From Mycoplana dimorpha (lineage in GTDB: Bacteria > Pseudomonadota > Alphaproteobacteria > Rhizobiales > Rhizobiaceae): DNA of 64,000 bases. Every line of letters begins with the position of its first letter. The first letter of the stretch is position 1. The stretch spans positions 496,001 to 560,000 of the forward strand of contig NZ_PZZZ01000003.1 of assembly GCF_003046475.1 (NCBI RefSeq), in the 5' to 3' direction. Below the pieces are notes generated by a model. The model did no database searches. It was given only the letters and a program-made list of their open reading frames with translations, and had not been told where the DNA came from. Both the position numbers and the translations under genes were made by a program. Of the stretch, positions 49,767 through 58,411 are shown piece after piece.

Positions 49767-50018
49767 TCAGCAGTTGTCGATGTAGCGGCGGCCGTAGCGG
49801 TCGCGATAGTAGCACTGACCGGGCTGGTCGGTTACGTGGCCGATCAGGGCGCCGCCGACGCCGCCGATGGCGGCACCGACCGCGGCACCCCGGACGTTGC
49901 CGGTGACCGCGCCGCCGATGATCGCACCGGTGGCTGCGCCGATGCCGGCCCCCTTCTCCGTCTGCGTGCAGCTTGCGACCGACAGGCCGATCAGCACGAG
50001 CGCGATGGCTTTCTTCAT
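49767..50018 (-). CDS. small glycine-zipper lipoprotein
   Basis: 83 residues. A lipobox LSVASC places the lipid-modified Cys at residue 17. The middle is a glycine zipper (GAGIGAATGAIIGGAV, then GAAVGAAIGGVGGALIG), typical of small outer-membrane lipoproteins of the 17-kDa surface antigen/SlyB type. The end has YYRDRYGRRYIDNC with paired cysteines. It has an AGAGCTTTGC leader before its ATG, and its own terminator. It probably stabilises the envelope; the exact role is unknown. Confidence 0.82.
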   Translation of the reverse strand: MKKAIALVLIGLSVASCTQTEKGAGIGAATGAIIGGAVTGNVRGAAVGAAIGGVGGALIGHVTDQPGQCYYRDRYGRRYIDNC

Positions 50019-50426
50019 GCAAAGCTCTCCATGGTTGAGCGGGCGCGCTGCCGGCGCCAGCTTGTCGCGTGTCCCCGGATCGGCCGTGGCCGATCACTTG
50101 TAGGTTCTGTCACGGGCGCGGAGAATACGGACGAAAACCGGGAAGTCCATGGGCGCAAAGTATTTTTTTGGTTGCTGAATAAAGCCGGCTCGCCTGCCGT
50201 CTATCTCTGCTCGCGACCAAGATTTTCGCGCCGCCGGCAAAGAAGCGGTTGATCACAGATTGAAAAGGACGAATGATGCGCTGGCTGCCGGGCAGGACGT
50301 CGAGGAGGGACGCCGGGCCCGACCGCAGCCGCAGGATTTCGCAGGTGTGTCGGGTTTTCGAATTCGCTGCCTTAGCTGCTTTCGGATCCGAGGTGCCTCG
50401 CGCGTGGAACCACGAGGGAGGAACGA
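50019..50426. other. intergenic region between the lipoprotein gene and the Cox-like operon
   Basis: About 408 bp. It must hold the divergent promoters of both units. An AT-rich stretch lies at 50158-50185 (AAGTATTTTTTTGG...). No convincing -35/-10 pair, operator or RNA gene could be made out. Confidence 0.6.
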
Positions 50427-50915
50427 ATGACGAAAGTTACGATGACGGTCAACGGCCGGCAGGTCAGCGGTGAGGTGGAGGACCGCACGCTGCTCGTCCA
50501 CTTCATCCGCGACAAGCTCGGCCTGACCGGAACCCATGTCGGCTGCGACACCTCGCAATGCGGCGCCTGCGTCGTGCACATGGACGGCAGGTCGATCAAG
50601 AGCTGTTCCACCCTGGCGGTGCAGGCCGCCGGGTCCGAGATCCTGACCATCGAAGGCCTGGCAAAAGACGGCGAACTGCATCCGGTGCAGGCCGCCTTCA
50701 AGGCCAATCACGGCCTGCAGTGCGGCTTCTGCACGCCGGGCATGGTGATGACCGCCGTCGACATGATCAACCGCTATGGCGGCAGGCTCGACGAGAAGAC
50801 TGTGCGCGAAAACCTGGAAGGCAACATCTGTCGCTGCACGGGCTACCACAACATCGTCAAGGCGATTCTCGCCGCGGCGGCGGAGATGGGCGCCGGTCGA
50901 CAGGCGGCCGAGTAG
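50427..50915 (+). CDS. coxS: (2Fe-2S)-binding subunit of a molybdenum hydroxylase (CoxS-like)
   Basis: 162 residues. The plant-ferredoxin-like N-terminal cluster has [15 protein letters not shown] and a later CSTL; the C-terminal helical cluster has QCGFCTPGM and [10 protein letters not shown]. It moves electrons from the molybdenum centre to FAD. It is the first of three genes in the order S-L-M. The substrate of the complex is not known, since its large subunit lacks the CO-dehydrogenase form I motif. Confidence 0.9.
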   Translation: MTKVTMTVNGRQVSGEVEDRTLLVHFIRDKLGLTGTHVGCDTSQCGACVVHMDGRSIKSCSTLAVQAAGSEILTIEGLAKDGELHPVQAAFKANHGLQCGFCTPGMVMTAVDMINRYGGRLDEKTVRENLEGNICRCTGYHNIVKAILAAAAEMGAGRQAAE

Positions 50916-51045
50916 GTTCGTCGCAGAGAAATAGCCAATAGCCTTGGGCAAGTCCGATGGTGTTGGCGGCCAGAAGGGGCGCTCTGTTGGTCGATCCGGA
51001 TGGCTGCTTCCTGTCGGCTCGAAGTATCTCGGGAGGAGATGACTG

Positions 51046-53397
51046 ATGGGTGCGGAAGGTATCGGCGCGCGGGTGGCGCGCAAGGAAGACAAGCGGTTTT
51101 TGACCGGCAAGGGCCGCTACACGGACGACATGGTCGTGCCGGGCATGAAGTATGCGGTGTTCGTCCGTTCGCCGCATGCGCATGCGAAGATCAGGAGCAT
51201 CGATGCGTCCGAGGCGGAGAAGATGCCCGGCGTCATCGCCGTCCTCAACGGCCAGCAGCTGCTCGCCGACGGGATCGGCAACCTGATCTGCGGCTGGATG
51301 ATCCATTCCAAGGACGGCAGCCCGATGAAGATGGGCGCCTGGCGGCCGCTGGCGCATGAGACCGTGCGCTATGTCGGCGATGCCGTCGCCGTCGTCATTG
51401 CCGACAGCGTCGGCGAAGCACGCGACGCGGCCGATCAGGTCGTGGTCGACTACGAGGAACTGCCCGCTGTCACCGACGCGGTAACGGCATTGCAGCCCGG
51501 CCAGCCGCAGCTTCATCCAGAAGCGGCCGGCAATCTCATCTACGACTGGGCGCTCGGCACCAGCGAGGCCGACACGGATGCGGCGATCGCGGCCGCCGCC
51601 CACGTCACCGAGATGAAGATCGTCAACAACCGGCTGTCGCCGAATCCGATGGAGCCGCGCGCCGCGCTCGGCATTTACGACAGCGCCGAGGACCACTACA
51701 CCTGCTACACCACCAGCCAGAACCCTCATGTCGCGCGCCTGGTGATGAGCGCCTTCTACAACGTCGCGCCGGAAAACAAGCTTCGGGTCATCGCCCCCGA
51801 CGTCGGCGGCGGCTTCGGCTCGAAGATCTACATCTATCCGGAGGAGATCGTCTGCCTGTGGGCGTCCAGGCGGACCGGCGTGCCGGTCAAGTGGACGTCG
51901 GACCGCACCGAGGCCTTCCTGACGGATGCCCACGGCCGCGACCATGTCTCGACCGTCAAGATGGCCTTCGACAGCGACAACCGGATCACCGCCCTGAAGG
52001 TCGACACGATCGCCAATTTTGGCGCCTACATGTCGCTGTTCTCCGCGGCGGTGCCGACCTATCTCTATGCGACGCTGCTGTCCGGCCAGTATGCCATCCC
52101 GGCGATCCACGCCAACGTCCGGGCGGTCTATACCAACACCGCACCGGTAGACGCCTATCGCGGCGCCGGGCGGCCGGAGGCCACCTATCTGCTCGAGCGC
52201 ACCATCGAGACGGCAGCGCGCGAACTCGGCGTCTCGCCGGCCGAACTGCGGCGGAAGAATTTCATCCGCTCCTTCCCCTACCAGACGCCGGTCATCATGA
52301 ACTACGACGCCGGCGACTACGAGGCCTCGCTCGAGGCGGCGATGAAGCAGGCCGACTGGGCCGGCTTTGCCACCCGCAAGGCGGAGGCCGAGAAGCGCGG
52401 CAAGAAGCGCGGCATCGGCATGAGCTGCTACATCGAGGCCTGCGGGATTGCGCCCTCGGCCGCGGTCGGTTCGCTCGGCGCCGGCGTCGGCCTGTGGGAA
52501 TCGGCCGAGGTGCGCGTCAACGCCGTCGGCACCATCGAGGTGCTGACCGGATCGCACAGCCACGGCCAGGGCCACGAGACCACCTTTGCCCAGCTCGTCG
52601 CCGATCGCTTCGGCGTGCCGATCGACAATGTCTCGATCGTTCACGGCGACACCGACAAGGTGCAGATGGGCATGGGCACCTACGGATCGCGCTCCGGCGC
52701 CGTCGGCATGTCGGCGATCGTCAAGGCGCTCGACAAGGTCGAGGCCAAGGCGAAGAAGATCGCCGCCCACCTGATGGAGGCGGATGAGAGCGACGTCGTC
52801 ATCGAGAACGGTGAGCTGAAGGTGGCCGGCACCGACAGGTCGGTGCCGTGGTTCCAGGTGGCGCTGTCGGCCTATACCGCCCACAACCTGCCCGCCGGCA
52901 TGGAGCCGGGGCTGAAGGAGGGCGCCTTCTACGACCCGTCCAACTTCACCTTCCCGGCCGGCTGCTACATCTGCGAGGTCGAGATCGACCCGGAGACCGG
53001 CAAGACCGAGATCGTGCAGTTCGTCGCCGCCGACGACTTCGGCAACATCATCAACCCGATGATCGTCGAGGGCCAGGTGCATGGCGGCATCGCGCAAGGG
53101 ATCGGCCAGGCGCTGCTTGAAGGCGTGCACTACGACCCGCAGTCCGGCCAGCTCTTGACGGCGAGCTATATGGACTATGCCATGCCGCGCGCCGACGACC
53201 TGCCGTCCTTCCAGGTCTCGCATCAGAACACGCCCTGCCCGAACAACCCGCTCGGTATCAAGGGTTGCGGCGAGGCCGGCGCCATCGGTTCGCCGCCGGC
53301 GCTGATGAACGCCATCACCGACGCGATCGGCAACAATGATCTGACCATGCCCGCGACGCCCCAGAAGGTCTGGGCAGCGGTCCATGCGACCCATTGA
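51046..53397 (+). CDS. coxL: molybdopterin-binding subunit of a xanthine-oxidase-type hydroxylase (CoxL form II-like)
   Basis: 783 residues. The signature AYRGAGR at 370-376 marks form II CoxL-like proteins; true aerobic CO dehydrogenases (form I) have AYxCSFR with a Cys that binds copper. The catalytic base is Glu743 in GCGEAGAIG. The cofactor loops GGGFGSK and QGHETTFAQ are present. It is therefore a real molybdenum hydroxylase, but of unknown substrate; form II proteins have been linked to aldehyde or nicotinate-like substrates and only weakly to CO. Confidence 0.88.
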   Translation: MGAEGIGARVARKEDKRFLTGKGRYTDDMVVPGMKYAVFVRSPHAHAKIRSIDASEAEKMPGVIAVLNGQQLLADGIGNLICGWMIHSKDGSPMKMGAWRPLAHETVRYVGDAVAVVIADSVGEARDAADQVVVDYEELPAVTDAVTALQPGQPQLHPEAAGNLIYDWALGTSEADTDAAIAAAAHVTEMKIVNNRLSPNPMEPRAALGIYDSAEDHYTCYTTSQNPHVARLVMSAFYNVAPENKLRVIAPDVGGGFGSKIYIYPEEIVCLWASRRTGVPVKWTSDRTEAFLTDAHGRDHVSTVKMAFDSDNRITALKVDTIANFGAYMSLFSAAVPTYLYATLLSGQYAIPAIHANVRAVYTNTAPVDAYRGAGRPEATYLLERTIETAARELGVSPAELRRKNFIRSFPYQTPVIMNYDAGDYEASLEAAMKQADWAGFATRKAEAEKRGKKRGIGMSCYIEACGIAPSAAVGSLGAGVGLWESAEVRVNAVGTIEVLTGSHSHGQGHETTFAQLVADRFGVPIDNVSIVHGDTDKVQMGMGTYGSRSGAVGMSAIVKALDKVEAKAKKIAAHLMEADESDVVIENGELKVAGTDRSVPWFQVALSAYTAHNLPAGMEPGLKEGAFYDPSNFTFPAGCYICEVEIDPETGKTEIVQFVAADDFGNIINPMIVEGQVHGGIAQGIGQALLEGVHYDPQSGQLLTASYMDYAMPRADDLPSFQVSHQNTPCPNNPLGIKGCGEAGAIGSPPALMNAITDAIGNNDLTMPATPQKVWAAVHATH

Positions 53398-53412
53398 GGG
53401 AGTGAAACGGCC

Positions 53413-54216
53413 ATGTATGCAACGAACTACCATCGGGCGTCCTCGGTCGCCGACGCCGTCCGCCTCAAGGGCGCTTCGGAGGACGGCAAGTATGTCTCGG
53501 GCGGGATGACGCTGATCCCGACCATGAAGCAGCGGCTCGCCGCCCCCTCCGACCTGGTCGATCTCAGGCATGTCGCCGAGATGAAGGGGATCACCGTGTC
53601 GGGCGACACCATCCGCATCGGCGCGGGTACGACCCATGCCGAGGTCGCGACGTCCGCCGAGCTGAAGGCGGCCTGTCCGGCGCTGTGCCATCTCGCCTCG
53701 CAGATCGGCGATCCGCACGTCCGCCACATGGGCACGCTCGGCGGCTCGATCGCCAACAACGACCCGGCGGCCGACTACCCGTCGGCGATGCTGGCGCTGG
53801 CGGCGACGATCGTCACTGACCGGCGCGAGATCGCCGCCGACGACTTCTTCACCGGCCTGTTCGAGACGGCGCTGGAGGATGGCGAGATCATCGTCGCCGT
53901 CAGCTTCGCAAGACCGGAGCGGGCGGGCTACAGCAAGTTCCCGAACCCGGCGTCGCGCTATGCCATGACCGGCGTCTTCGTGGCCAAGGCTGCCGGCGGG
54001 GTGCGGGTCGCGGTCACCGGCGCGGGCTCAAACGGCGTGTTCCGGCATGGCGGGATGGAATCGGCGCTTGCCGGCAATTTCTCGCCCGATGCCCTCGCCG
54101 GCGTCACGACGGACCCGTCCGACATGCTCTCGGACATCCACGGCAGTGCCGAGTACCGGGCCAATCTGGTCAACGTGATGGCCAGGCGCGCCGTCGCAGC
54201 TGCCGGCGCGGTTTGA
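53413..54216 (+). CDS. coxM: FAD-binding subunit of a molybdenum hydroxylase (CoxM-like)
   Basis: 267 residues. The FAD-binding motifs are YVSGGMTLIPTMKQ near residue 30 and HMGTLGGSIANNDPAADYPS near residue 105, and a CO-dehydrogenase flavoprotein C-terminal domain follows. It lies 15 bp after coxL and is followed by a terminator. It accepts electrons from CoxS and passes them to a quinone or other acceptor. Confidence 0.9.
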   Translation: MYATNYHRASSVADAVRLKGASEDGKYVSGGMTLIPTMKQRLAAPSDLVDLRHVAEMKGITVSGDTIRIGAGTTHAEVATSAELKAACPALCHLASQIGDPHVRHMGTLGGSIANNDPAADYPSAMLALAATIVTDRREIAADDFFTGLFETALEDGEIIVAVSFARPERAGYSKFPNPASRYAMTGVFVAKAAGGVRVAVTGAGSNGVFRHGGMESALAGNFSPDALAGVTTDPSDMLSDIHGSAEYRANLVNVMARRAVAAAGAV

Positions 54217-54242
54217 AACTCTGTTTGAAGCCGGTTAAGGAG

Positions 54243-54267
54243 GGCGGCACTGGCCGCCTTCTTTTTA
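54243..54267 (+). terminator. intrinsic terminator of the Cox-like operon
   Basis: Stem GGCGGC-ACTG-GCCGCC followed by TTCTTTTT, 26 bp after the coxM stop. Confidence 0.85.
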
Positions 54268-54275
54268 CCTTGGAC

Positions 54276-54289
54276 TTGACATGCATCAA
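54276..54289 (+). promoter_or_regulatory. FNR/FixK-like box upstream of hemA (site 1)
   Basis: TTGAC-ATGC-ATCAA matches the anaerobox TTGAT-N4-ATCAA in nine of ten specified bases. It lies 148 bp before the hemA start codon and directly after the upstream terminator, so it belongs to the hemA promoter region. Confidence 0.6.
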
Positions 54290-54315
54290 TCAGCGATGAT
54301 TGCTGCCCGTGTAGC

Positions 54316-54329
54316 TTGAAACGGTTCAA
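54316..54329 (+). promoter_or_regulatory. FNR/FixK-like box upstream of hemA (site 2)
   Basis: TTGAA-ACGG-TTCAA keeps the TTGA-N6-TCAA core. Its centre is exactly 40 bp from that of site 1, about four helical turns. Confidence 0.5.
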
Positions 54330-54437
54330 GGGTTGGTGCGGATTTGCCGCAGCGCCTTTGCGTTGCGGCAGCGGCCCCCGAGGTGTAGTGCGAGGGCAAG
54401 GCGGGCGGGTGATTTCCGCCCCGGTCTGGAGACGGTA

Positions 54438-55652
54438 ATGGACTTTGAGGCTTTCTTCAAAAACGAACTCGACGGGCTGCATCGGGAGGGCCGCTATCGC
54501 GTCTTCGCCGAGCTGGAGCGCCACCGGGGCGGGTTCCCCAAGGCGACGCGGCATACCGATTCGGGCTTGCAGGAAGTCACGGTCTGGTGCTCCAACGACT
54601 ATCTCGGCATAGGGCAGCATCCGACGGTCACCGAGGCGATGAAGCTTGCCATCGACCAGTGTGGCGCCGGTGCCGGCGGCACCCGCAACATTTCCGGCAC
54701 CAACCATTACCACGTGCTGCTCGAGCGCGAGCTCGCCGACCTGCACGGCAAGGAAGCGGCGCTGCTCTTCACCTCCGGCTACGTCTCCAACTGGGCCGCA
54801 CTCGGCACGCTCTGTTCCAAGATCCCCGGCATCATCTGTTTCTCGGACGCCGGCAACCACGCCTCGATGATCGAGGGCATCCGCCATTCGAAGTGCGAAC
54901 GGGTGATCTGGAAGCACAACGACCTGAAGGACCTCGAAGCCAAGCTTGCCGCCGCCGACCCGAAGGCGCCGAAGCTGATCGCCTTCGAATCGGTCTATTC
55001 GATGGATGGCGACATCGCCCCCATCAAGGAGATCTGCGACCTCGCCGACAAGTACGGCGCCATGACCTATCTCGACGAGGTCCATGCCGTCGGCATGTAC
55101 GGACCCCGCGGCGGCGGCATTGCCGAGCGGGAGGGGCTGATGCACCGCCTTACCGTCATCGAGGGCACACTCGGCAAGGCGTTCGGCGTCATGGGAGGCT
55201 ATATCGCCGCGTCCGCCGCGCTGTGCGACTTCATCCGGTCGTTTGCCTCGGGCTTCATCTTCACCACCGCGCTGCCGCCGACGCTTGCTGCCGGCGCGGT
55301 CGCCTCGATCCGGTACCTGAAGGAAAGCCAGCAGGAGCGTCTCGCTCATCAGGAGCGCGTCCGCCGGCTGCGCGCGATGCTCGACAAGAACGGCATCCCG
55401 CACATGCCGAACCCCAGCCACATCGTTCCGGTGATGGTCGGCGACGCGGCCAAGTGCAAGTGGATCTCCGACCTGCTGCTCGACAATTTCGGCATCTACG
55501 TCCAGCCGATCAACTATCCGACCGTGCCGAAGAAGACCGAGCGGCTGCGCATCACCCCGACGCCGCTGCATTCGGACGCCGACATCGACCACCTGGTCGG
55601 CGCGCTGCATTCGCTCTGGTCGCGCTGCGCGCTGGCCCGCGCCGTCGCCTGA
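54438..55652 (+). CDS. hemA: 5-aminolevulinate synthase
   Basis: 404 residues from the ATG at 54438, preceded by TGGAGACGG. It condenses glycine and succinyl-CoA to 5-aminolevulinate, the first step of tetrapyrrole synthesis by the C4 pathway of alphaproteobacteria. Typical motifs are [44 protein letters not shown] and the PLP lysine in [14 protein letters not shown]. Two FNR/FixK-like boxes precede the gene and suggest oxygen-dependent control. It ends with a terminator and is convergent with dxr. Confidence 0.95.
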   Translation: MDFEAFFKNELDGLHREGRYRVFAELERHRGGFPKATRHTDSGLQEVTVWCSNDYLGIGQHPTVTEAMKLAIDQCGAGAGGTRNISGTNHYHVLLERELADLHGKEAALLFTSGYVSNWAALGTLCSKIPGIICFSDAGNHASMIEGIRHSKCERVIWKHNDLKDLEAKLAAADPKAPKLIAFESVYSMDGDIAPIKEICDLADKYGAMTYLDEVHAVGMYGPRGGGIAEREGLMHRLTVIEGTLGKAFGVMGGYIAASAALCDFIRSFASGFIFTTALPPTLAAGAVASIRYLKESQQERLAHQERVRRLRAMLDKNGIPHMPNPSHIVPVMVGDAAKCKWISDLLLDNFGIYVQPINYPTVPKKTERLRITPTPLHSDADIDHLVGALHSLWSRCALARAVA

Positions 55653-55684
55653 GGGCGGCCGTTCCGTCCGTTGATAAAGTTATG

Positions 55685-55716
55685 ATGGCCGCGGCTTACG
55701 CGGCCATTTCCTTTTT
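55685..55716 (+). terminator. intrinsic terminator of hemA
   Basis: Perfect 9-bp stem ATGGCCGCG/CGCGGCCAT with loop GCTTA, followed on the plus strand by TTTCCTTTTT. The hairpin spans the dxr stop codon on the other strand; there is no T run on that side. Confidence 0.65.
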
Positions 55717-56889
55717 GGCGATGATTTCGCCGGCGCGGTGCCGTGCCTCGGCATCGGCGGCAAAGACGTCGTCCATCGACACGGCCGCCGCCCACCCCGC
55801 CATCGCCTCCATCACCTCCTCGGCGATTTCGGCCATCTGCAAAAAGCCGATGCGCCCGGCGACGAAGGCATGGAAGGCGGCTTCCTCGGCGGCGTTCATC
55901 ACCGCGCCCTGCAATCCGCCGCGCCCCAGCGCCGTGCGGGCCAGACGCAGGGCGGGAAAGCGCTCCTCGTCCGGCGCCTCGAAGTCGAGCCGCGACAGTT
56001 TTGCAAAGTCGAGCCGCTCGACATTGAGCGCGGAGCGTCTCGGGTAGCTCAGCGCATAGCCGATCGCGGTGCGCATGTCCGGGCAGCCGAGCTGCGCCAG
56101 CACCGATCCGTCGGTATAGCCGACCATCGAGTGGATCACCGACTGCGGATGCACCACCACCTCGATCTGGTCCGGGCGCAGGTCGAAGAGGTGCTTCGCC
56201 TCGATCATCTCCAGCGCCTTGTTGAACATCGAGGCGCTGCCGATCGAGATCTTCAGCCCCATCGACCAGTTCGGATGGGCGCGGGCCATGGCAGCGGTGA
56301 CACCCGCCATCTGCTCGCGCGACCAGGTGCGGAACGGCCCGCCCGAGGCGGTCAGCACGATCCGCTCGACGGCGTGGCGCTGGTCGTCCTCCAGCGCCTG
56401 GAACACCGCACTGTGCTCGCTGTCGACCGGCAGCAGCCGGCCGCCGCCGGCGGCGACCGCATCGACGAACAGTTCGCCGGCGGAAACCAGGCATTCCTTG
56501 TTGGCGAGCGCGATATCGGCGCCGCGCTGGGCGGCTGCCAGCGTCGGCGCCAGCCCGGCCGTGCCGACGATCGCCGCCATCACCCAGTCGGCGGGGGCGG
56601 CGGCCGCCTCCAGCAAGGCCTGGCGCCCGGCGCCGACGGCGATGCCGCTGCCCGACAGCGCCTGCTTCAGCTCGTCGTAGCGGCTCTCGTCGGCGGTCAC
56701 CGCAAGGGCGGCGCCGACGGCGCGGGCCTGCTTCGCCAGCAATTCGATGTTGCCGCTGCCGGTGACGGCCACCACCTCGAAGGCGTCGCGCCCGCCGAGC
56801 TGGCCGATCACGTCCAGGGTGCTGGTGCCGATCGAACCGGTGGAGCCGAGAATCGTGACGCGGCGTTTCGTCGTCTCGCTGGGTGCCAT
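55696..56889 (-). CDS. dxr: 1-deoxy-D-xylulose 5-phosphate reductoisomerase
   Basis: 397 residues. It converts DXP to methylerythritol 4-phosphate with NADPH in isoprenoid synthesis. The N-terminal nucleotide motif is VTILGSTGSIGTSTLDVI. The metal and substrate region includes LLPVDSEHSAVFQAL and ILTASGGPFRTW-like (here VLTASGGPFRTW), and HPQSVIHSMVGYTDGSVLAQ is conserved. It is a stand-alone gene, convergent with hemA. Some Rhizobiales use an unrelated DRL enzyme for this step, but this protein is the classical Dxr. Confidence 0.93.
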   Translation of the reverse strand: MAPSETTKRRVTILGSTGSIGTSTLDVIGQLGGRDAFEVVAVTGSGNIELLAKQARAVGAALAVTADESRYDELKQALSGSGIAVGAGRQALLEAAAAPADWVMAAIVGTAGLAPTLAAAQRGADIALANKECLVSAGELFVDAVAAGGGRLLPVDSEHSAVFQALEDDQRHAVERIVLTASGGPFRTWSREQMAGVTAAMARAHPNWSMGLKISIGSASMFNKALEMIEAKHLFDLRPDQIEVVVHPQSVIHSMVGYTDGSVLAQLGCPDMRTAIGYALSYPRRSALNVERLDFAKLSRLDFEAPDEERFPALRLARTALGRGGLQGAVMNAAEEAAFHAFVAGRIGFLQMAEIAEEVMEAMAGWAAAVSMDDVFAADAEARHRAGEIIAKKEMAA

Positions 56890-57070
56890 GATCGTCTTCC
56901 GCTATCTTCTTATTGTCGTGTTGAGGCTCTACAGCCGATTGCCGCGTGCAACAAGGTATCGTTATACGCGTTCCTGAGGGCGCGGATACGCGCGCACTTG
57001 ACGTTTTCAACGGAGCGGCCATAACGTCGCCGCTGGCGATGCTTCGCCGACCTGATCTTGGAGGATACCC

Positions 57071-57787
57071 GTGCGGTTATCGGTGAATGCGCTGGCGGCC
57101 CTGCTGCTGTCCCTCGGCTCTGCGACGGCAGTCTTGGCAGCCGACGCCCTGCCGCCGGGATTGAGCGCGACCTGGATTGTCGAGGACATCAACGGCACCG
57201 GCGCCATCGACAACCTGCAGACGACGCTGGAGATCCGCACCGACGGGTCCTACGGCGGCAACGGCGGCTGCAACACCTATCGAGGCAACCTGAAGTTCGG
57301 CAAGGAGGGCGAGGTCACCTTCGCGCCGGCCGCCGCCACGCGCAAGATGTGCGCTCCGGCGGTGATGGACCAGGAGCAGAAGTTCTTCGACGCGCTCGGC
57401 ACCGTGAAGTCCTGGAAGCTGGAGAATGGCCAACTGCACCTCGCCGACAAGGACGGCGGCCATGCGCTGCGGCTCTCCGTCCTGAAGAACACCACCGACA
57501 TCGTCCTGCAGGTGCCGAACACCGTCACCGTCGACCGCCAGACCGTCGCCTACAATTGCGACGGCGACCTCAAGGTGAAGGCGGACTACATCAACGCCGA
57601 GAGCGTCTCGCTTGCGATCCTCACCTTCGGCGACGAATTCGTGATCGCCACCAACGTGCTGTCCGGATCGGGGGCGAAATATGCCGGCCGCCAGTTCGAA
57701 TGGTGGACCAAGGGCGACGAAGGCACGCTGACCGACCTGACCAAGGGCGTGGATGCGGCCGCGATCGCCTGCCGCAAGGCGTCCTGA
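57071..57787 (+). CDS. exported META-MliC two-domain protein
   Basis: 238 residues starting with GTG, after GGAGGA-like bases (CTTGGAGGATACCC). A signal peptide (about 1-23, cleaved after VLA) leads to a META/HslJ domain (about 27-135) with the family motif GGNGGCNTYRG and a CAPAVM cysteine. An MliC-like domain (about 150-236) follows, with VAYNCDGDLKVKADYIN, NVLSGSGAKYA and EWWTKGDEGTL. MliC domains inhibit C-type lysozyme; META domains occur in heat- or acid-stress outer membrane proteins. The predicted role is protection of the cell wall from host lysozymes. Confidence 0.82.
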   Translation: MRLSVNALAALLLSLGSATAVLAADALPPGLSATWIVEDINGTGAIDNLQTTLEIRTDGSYGGNGGCNTYRGNLKFGKEGEVTFAPAAATRKMCAPAVMDQEQKFFDALGTVKSWKLENGQLHLADKDGGHALRLSVLKNTTDIVLQVPNTVTVDRQTVAYNCDGDLKVKADYINAESVSLAILTFGDEFVIATNVLSGSGAKYAGRQFEWWTKGDEGTLTDLTKGVDAAAIACRKAS

Positions 57788-57888
57788 CGGATTGCGGCGC
57801 CGCCGCGAAAGGCAGGCGCGCCGCTGGAATTCGCACTGCAGCGGGAGGCGGGGCTGATCGCTTCCCCGGCATCGCACCGGAGGTTCCC

Positions 57889-58269
57889 ATGCCAACATTT
57901 CGTGTCGGTCAGAAGGTCGTCTGCGTCAACGACACCTTCAAGAACGTCTCGATCGACCAGGGCATCCGCAAGGGGCAGATCTACACCGTCCGCTGGGTCG
58001 GCCACTACCGTCACTATGTCGACGGCGACTTCTACGGCATCAAGCTGATGGAACTCTACCGCGGCAACGACGACGGCCCGGAAGGCTACGGCGCCGTCGA
58101 CATGCCCTTCCGCGCCAGCCGCTTCCGCCCGCTCGTCTCCGACCGCATCAAGAGCATGCTCGGCATCAAGGCGCCGCCGCCCAAGGTCGAGGCCCGCCCG
58201 TCGCTCGTCCCATCGGTGAAGCCGAAGCCGCGGGTGACGGCGCCGGAGAAGGAAGAGGAGAAGGTGTGA
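57889..58269 (+). CDS. small basic protein with SH3-like N-terminus, unknown function
   Basis: 126 residues from an ATG with an excellent ribosome-binding site (ACCGGAGG). The first 80 residues look like an SH3/KOW-type beta barrel (FRVGQKVVCVNDTFKNVS, then GQIYTVRWVGHYRH and YGIKLMELYRGN), and the rest is a Pro/Lys/Glu-rich tail. No function is recognised. It is the last gene before the drop in GC content. Confidence 0.65.
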   Translation: MPTFRVGQKVVCVNDTFKNVSIDQGIRKGQIYTVRWVGHYRHYVDGDFYGIKLMELYRGNDDGPEGYGAVDMPFRASRFRPLVSDRIKSMLGIKAPPPKVEARPSLVPSVKPKPRVTAPEKEEEKV

Positions 58270-58411
58270 GGGCCACCGGATTGGTGTCCGCCGGTTGGCG
58301 ATACTGACGCGATTGTAACCGAGACAATTCCACAGGACGCTACCTAAGAGAAACTAGGTGGTCTGTGCTGGCCGTAGCAAATGTCCAGCCAGCACTCCAG
58401 CTGTGACGGAC

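Noticed and set aside
50427-54216. Annotation as aerobic CO dehydrogenase
   Set aside because: The large subunit lacks the form I active-site motif with the copper-binding cysteine; the genes are named only as Cox-like.
55685-55707. Hairpin at the dxr stop codon as terminator of dxr
   Set aside because: On the dxr strand no T run follows the stem. On the other strand it does, so it was assigned to hemA.
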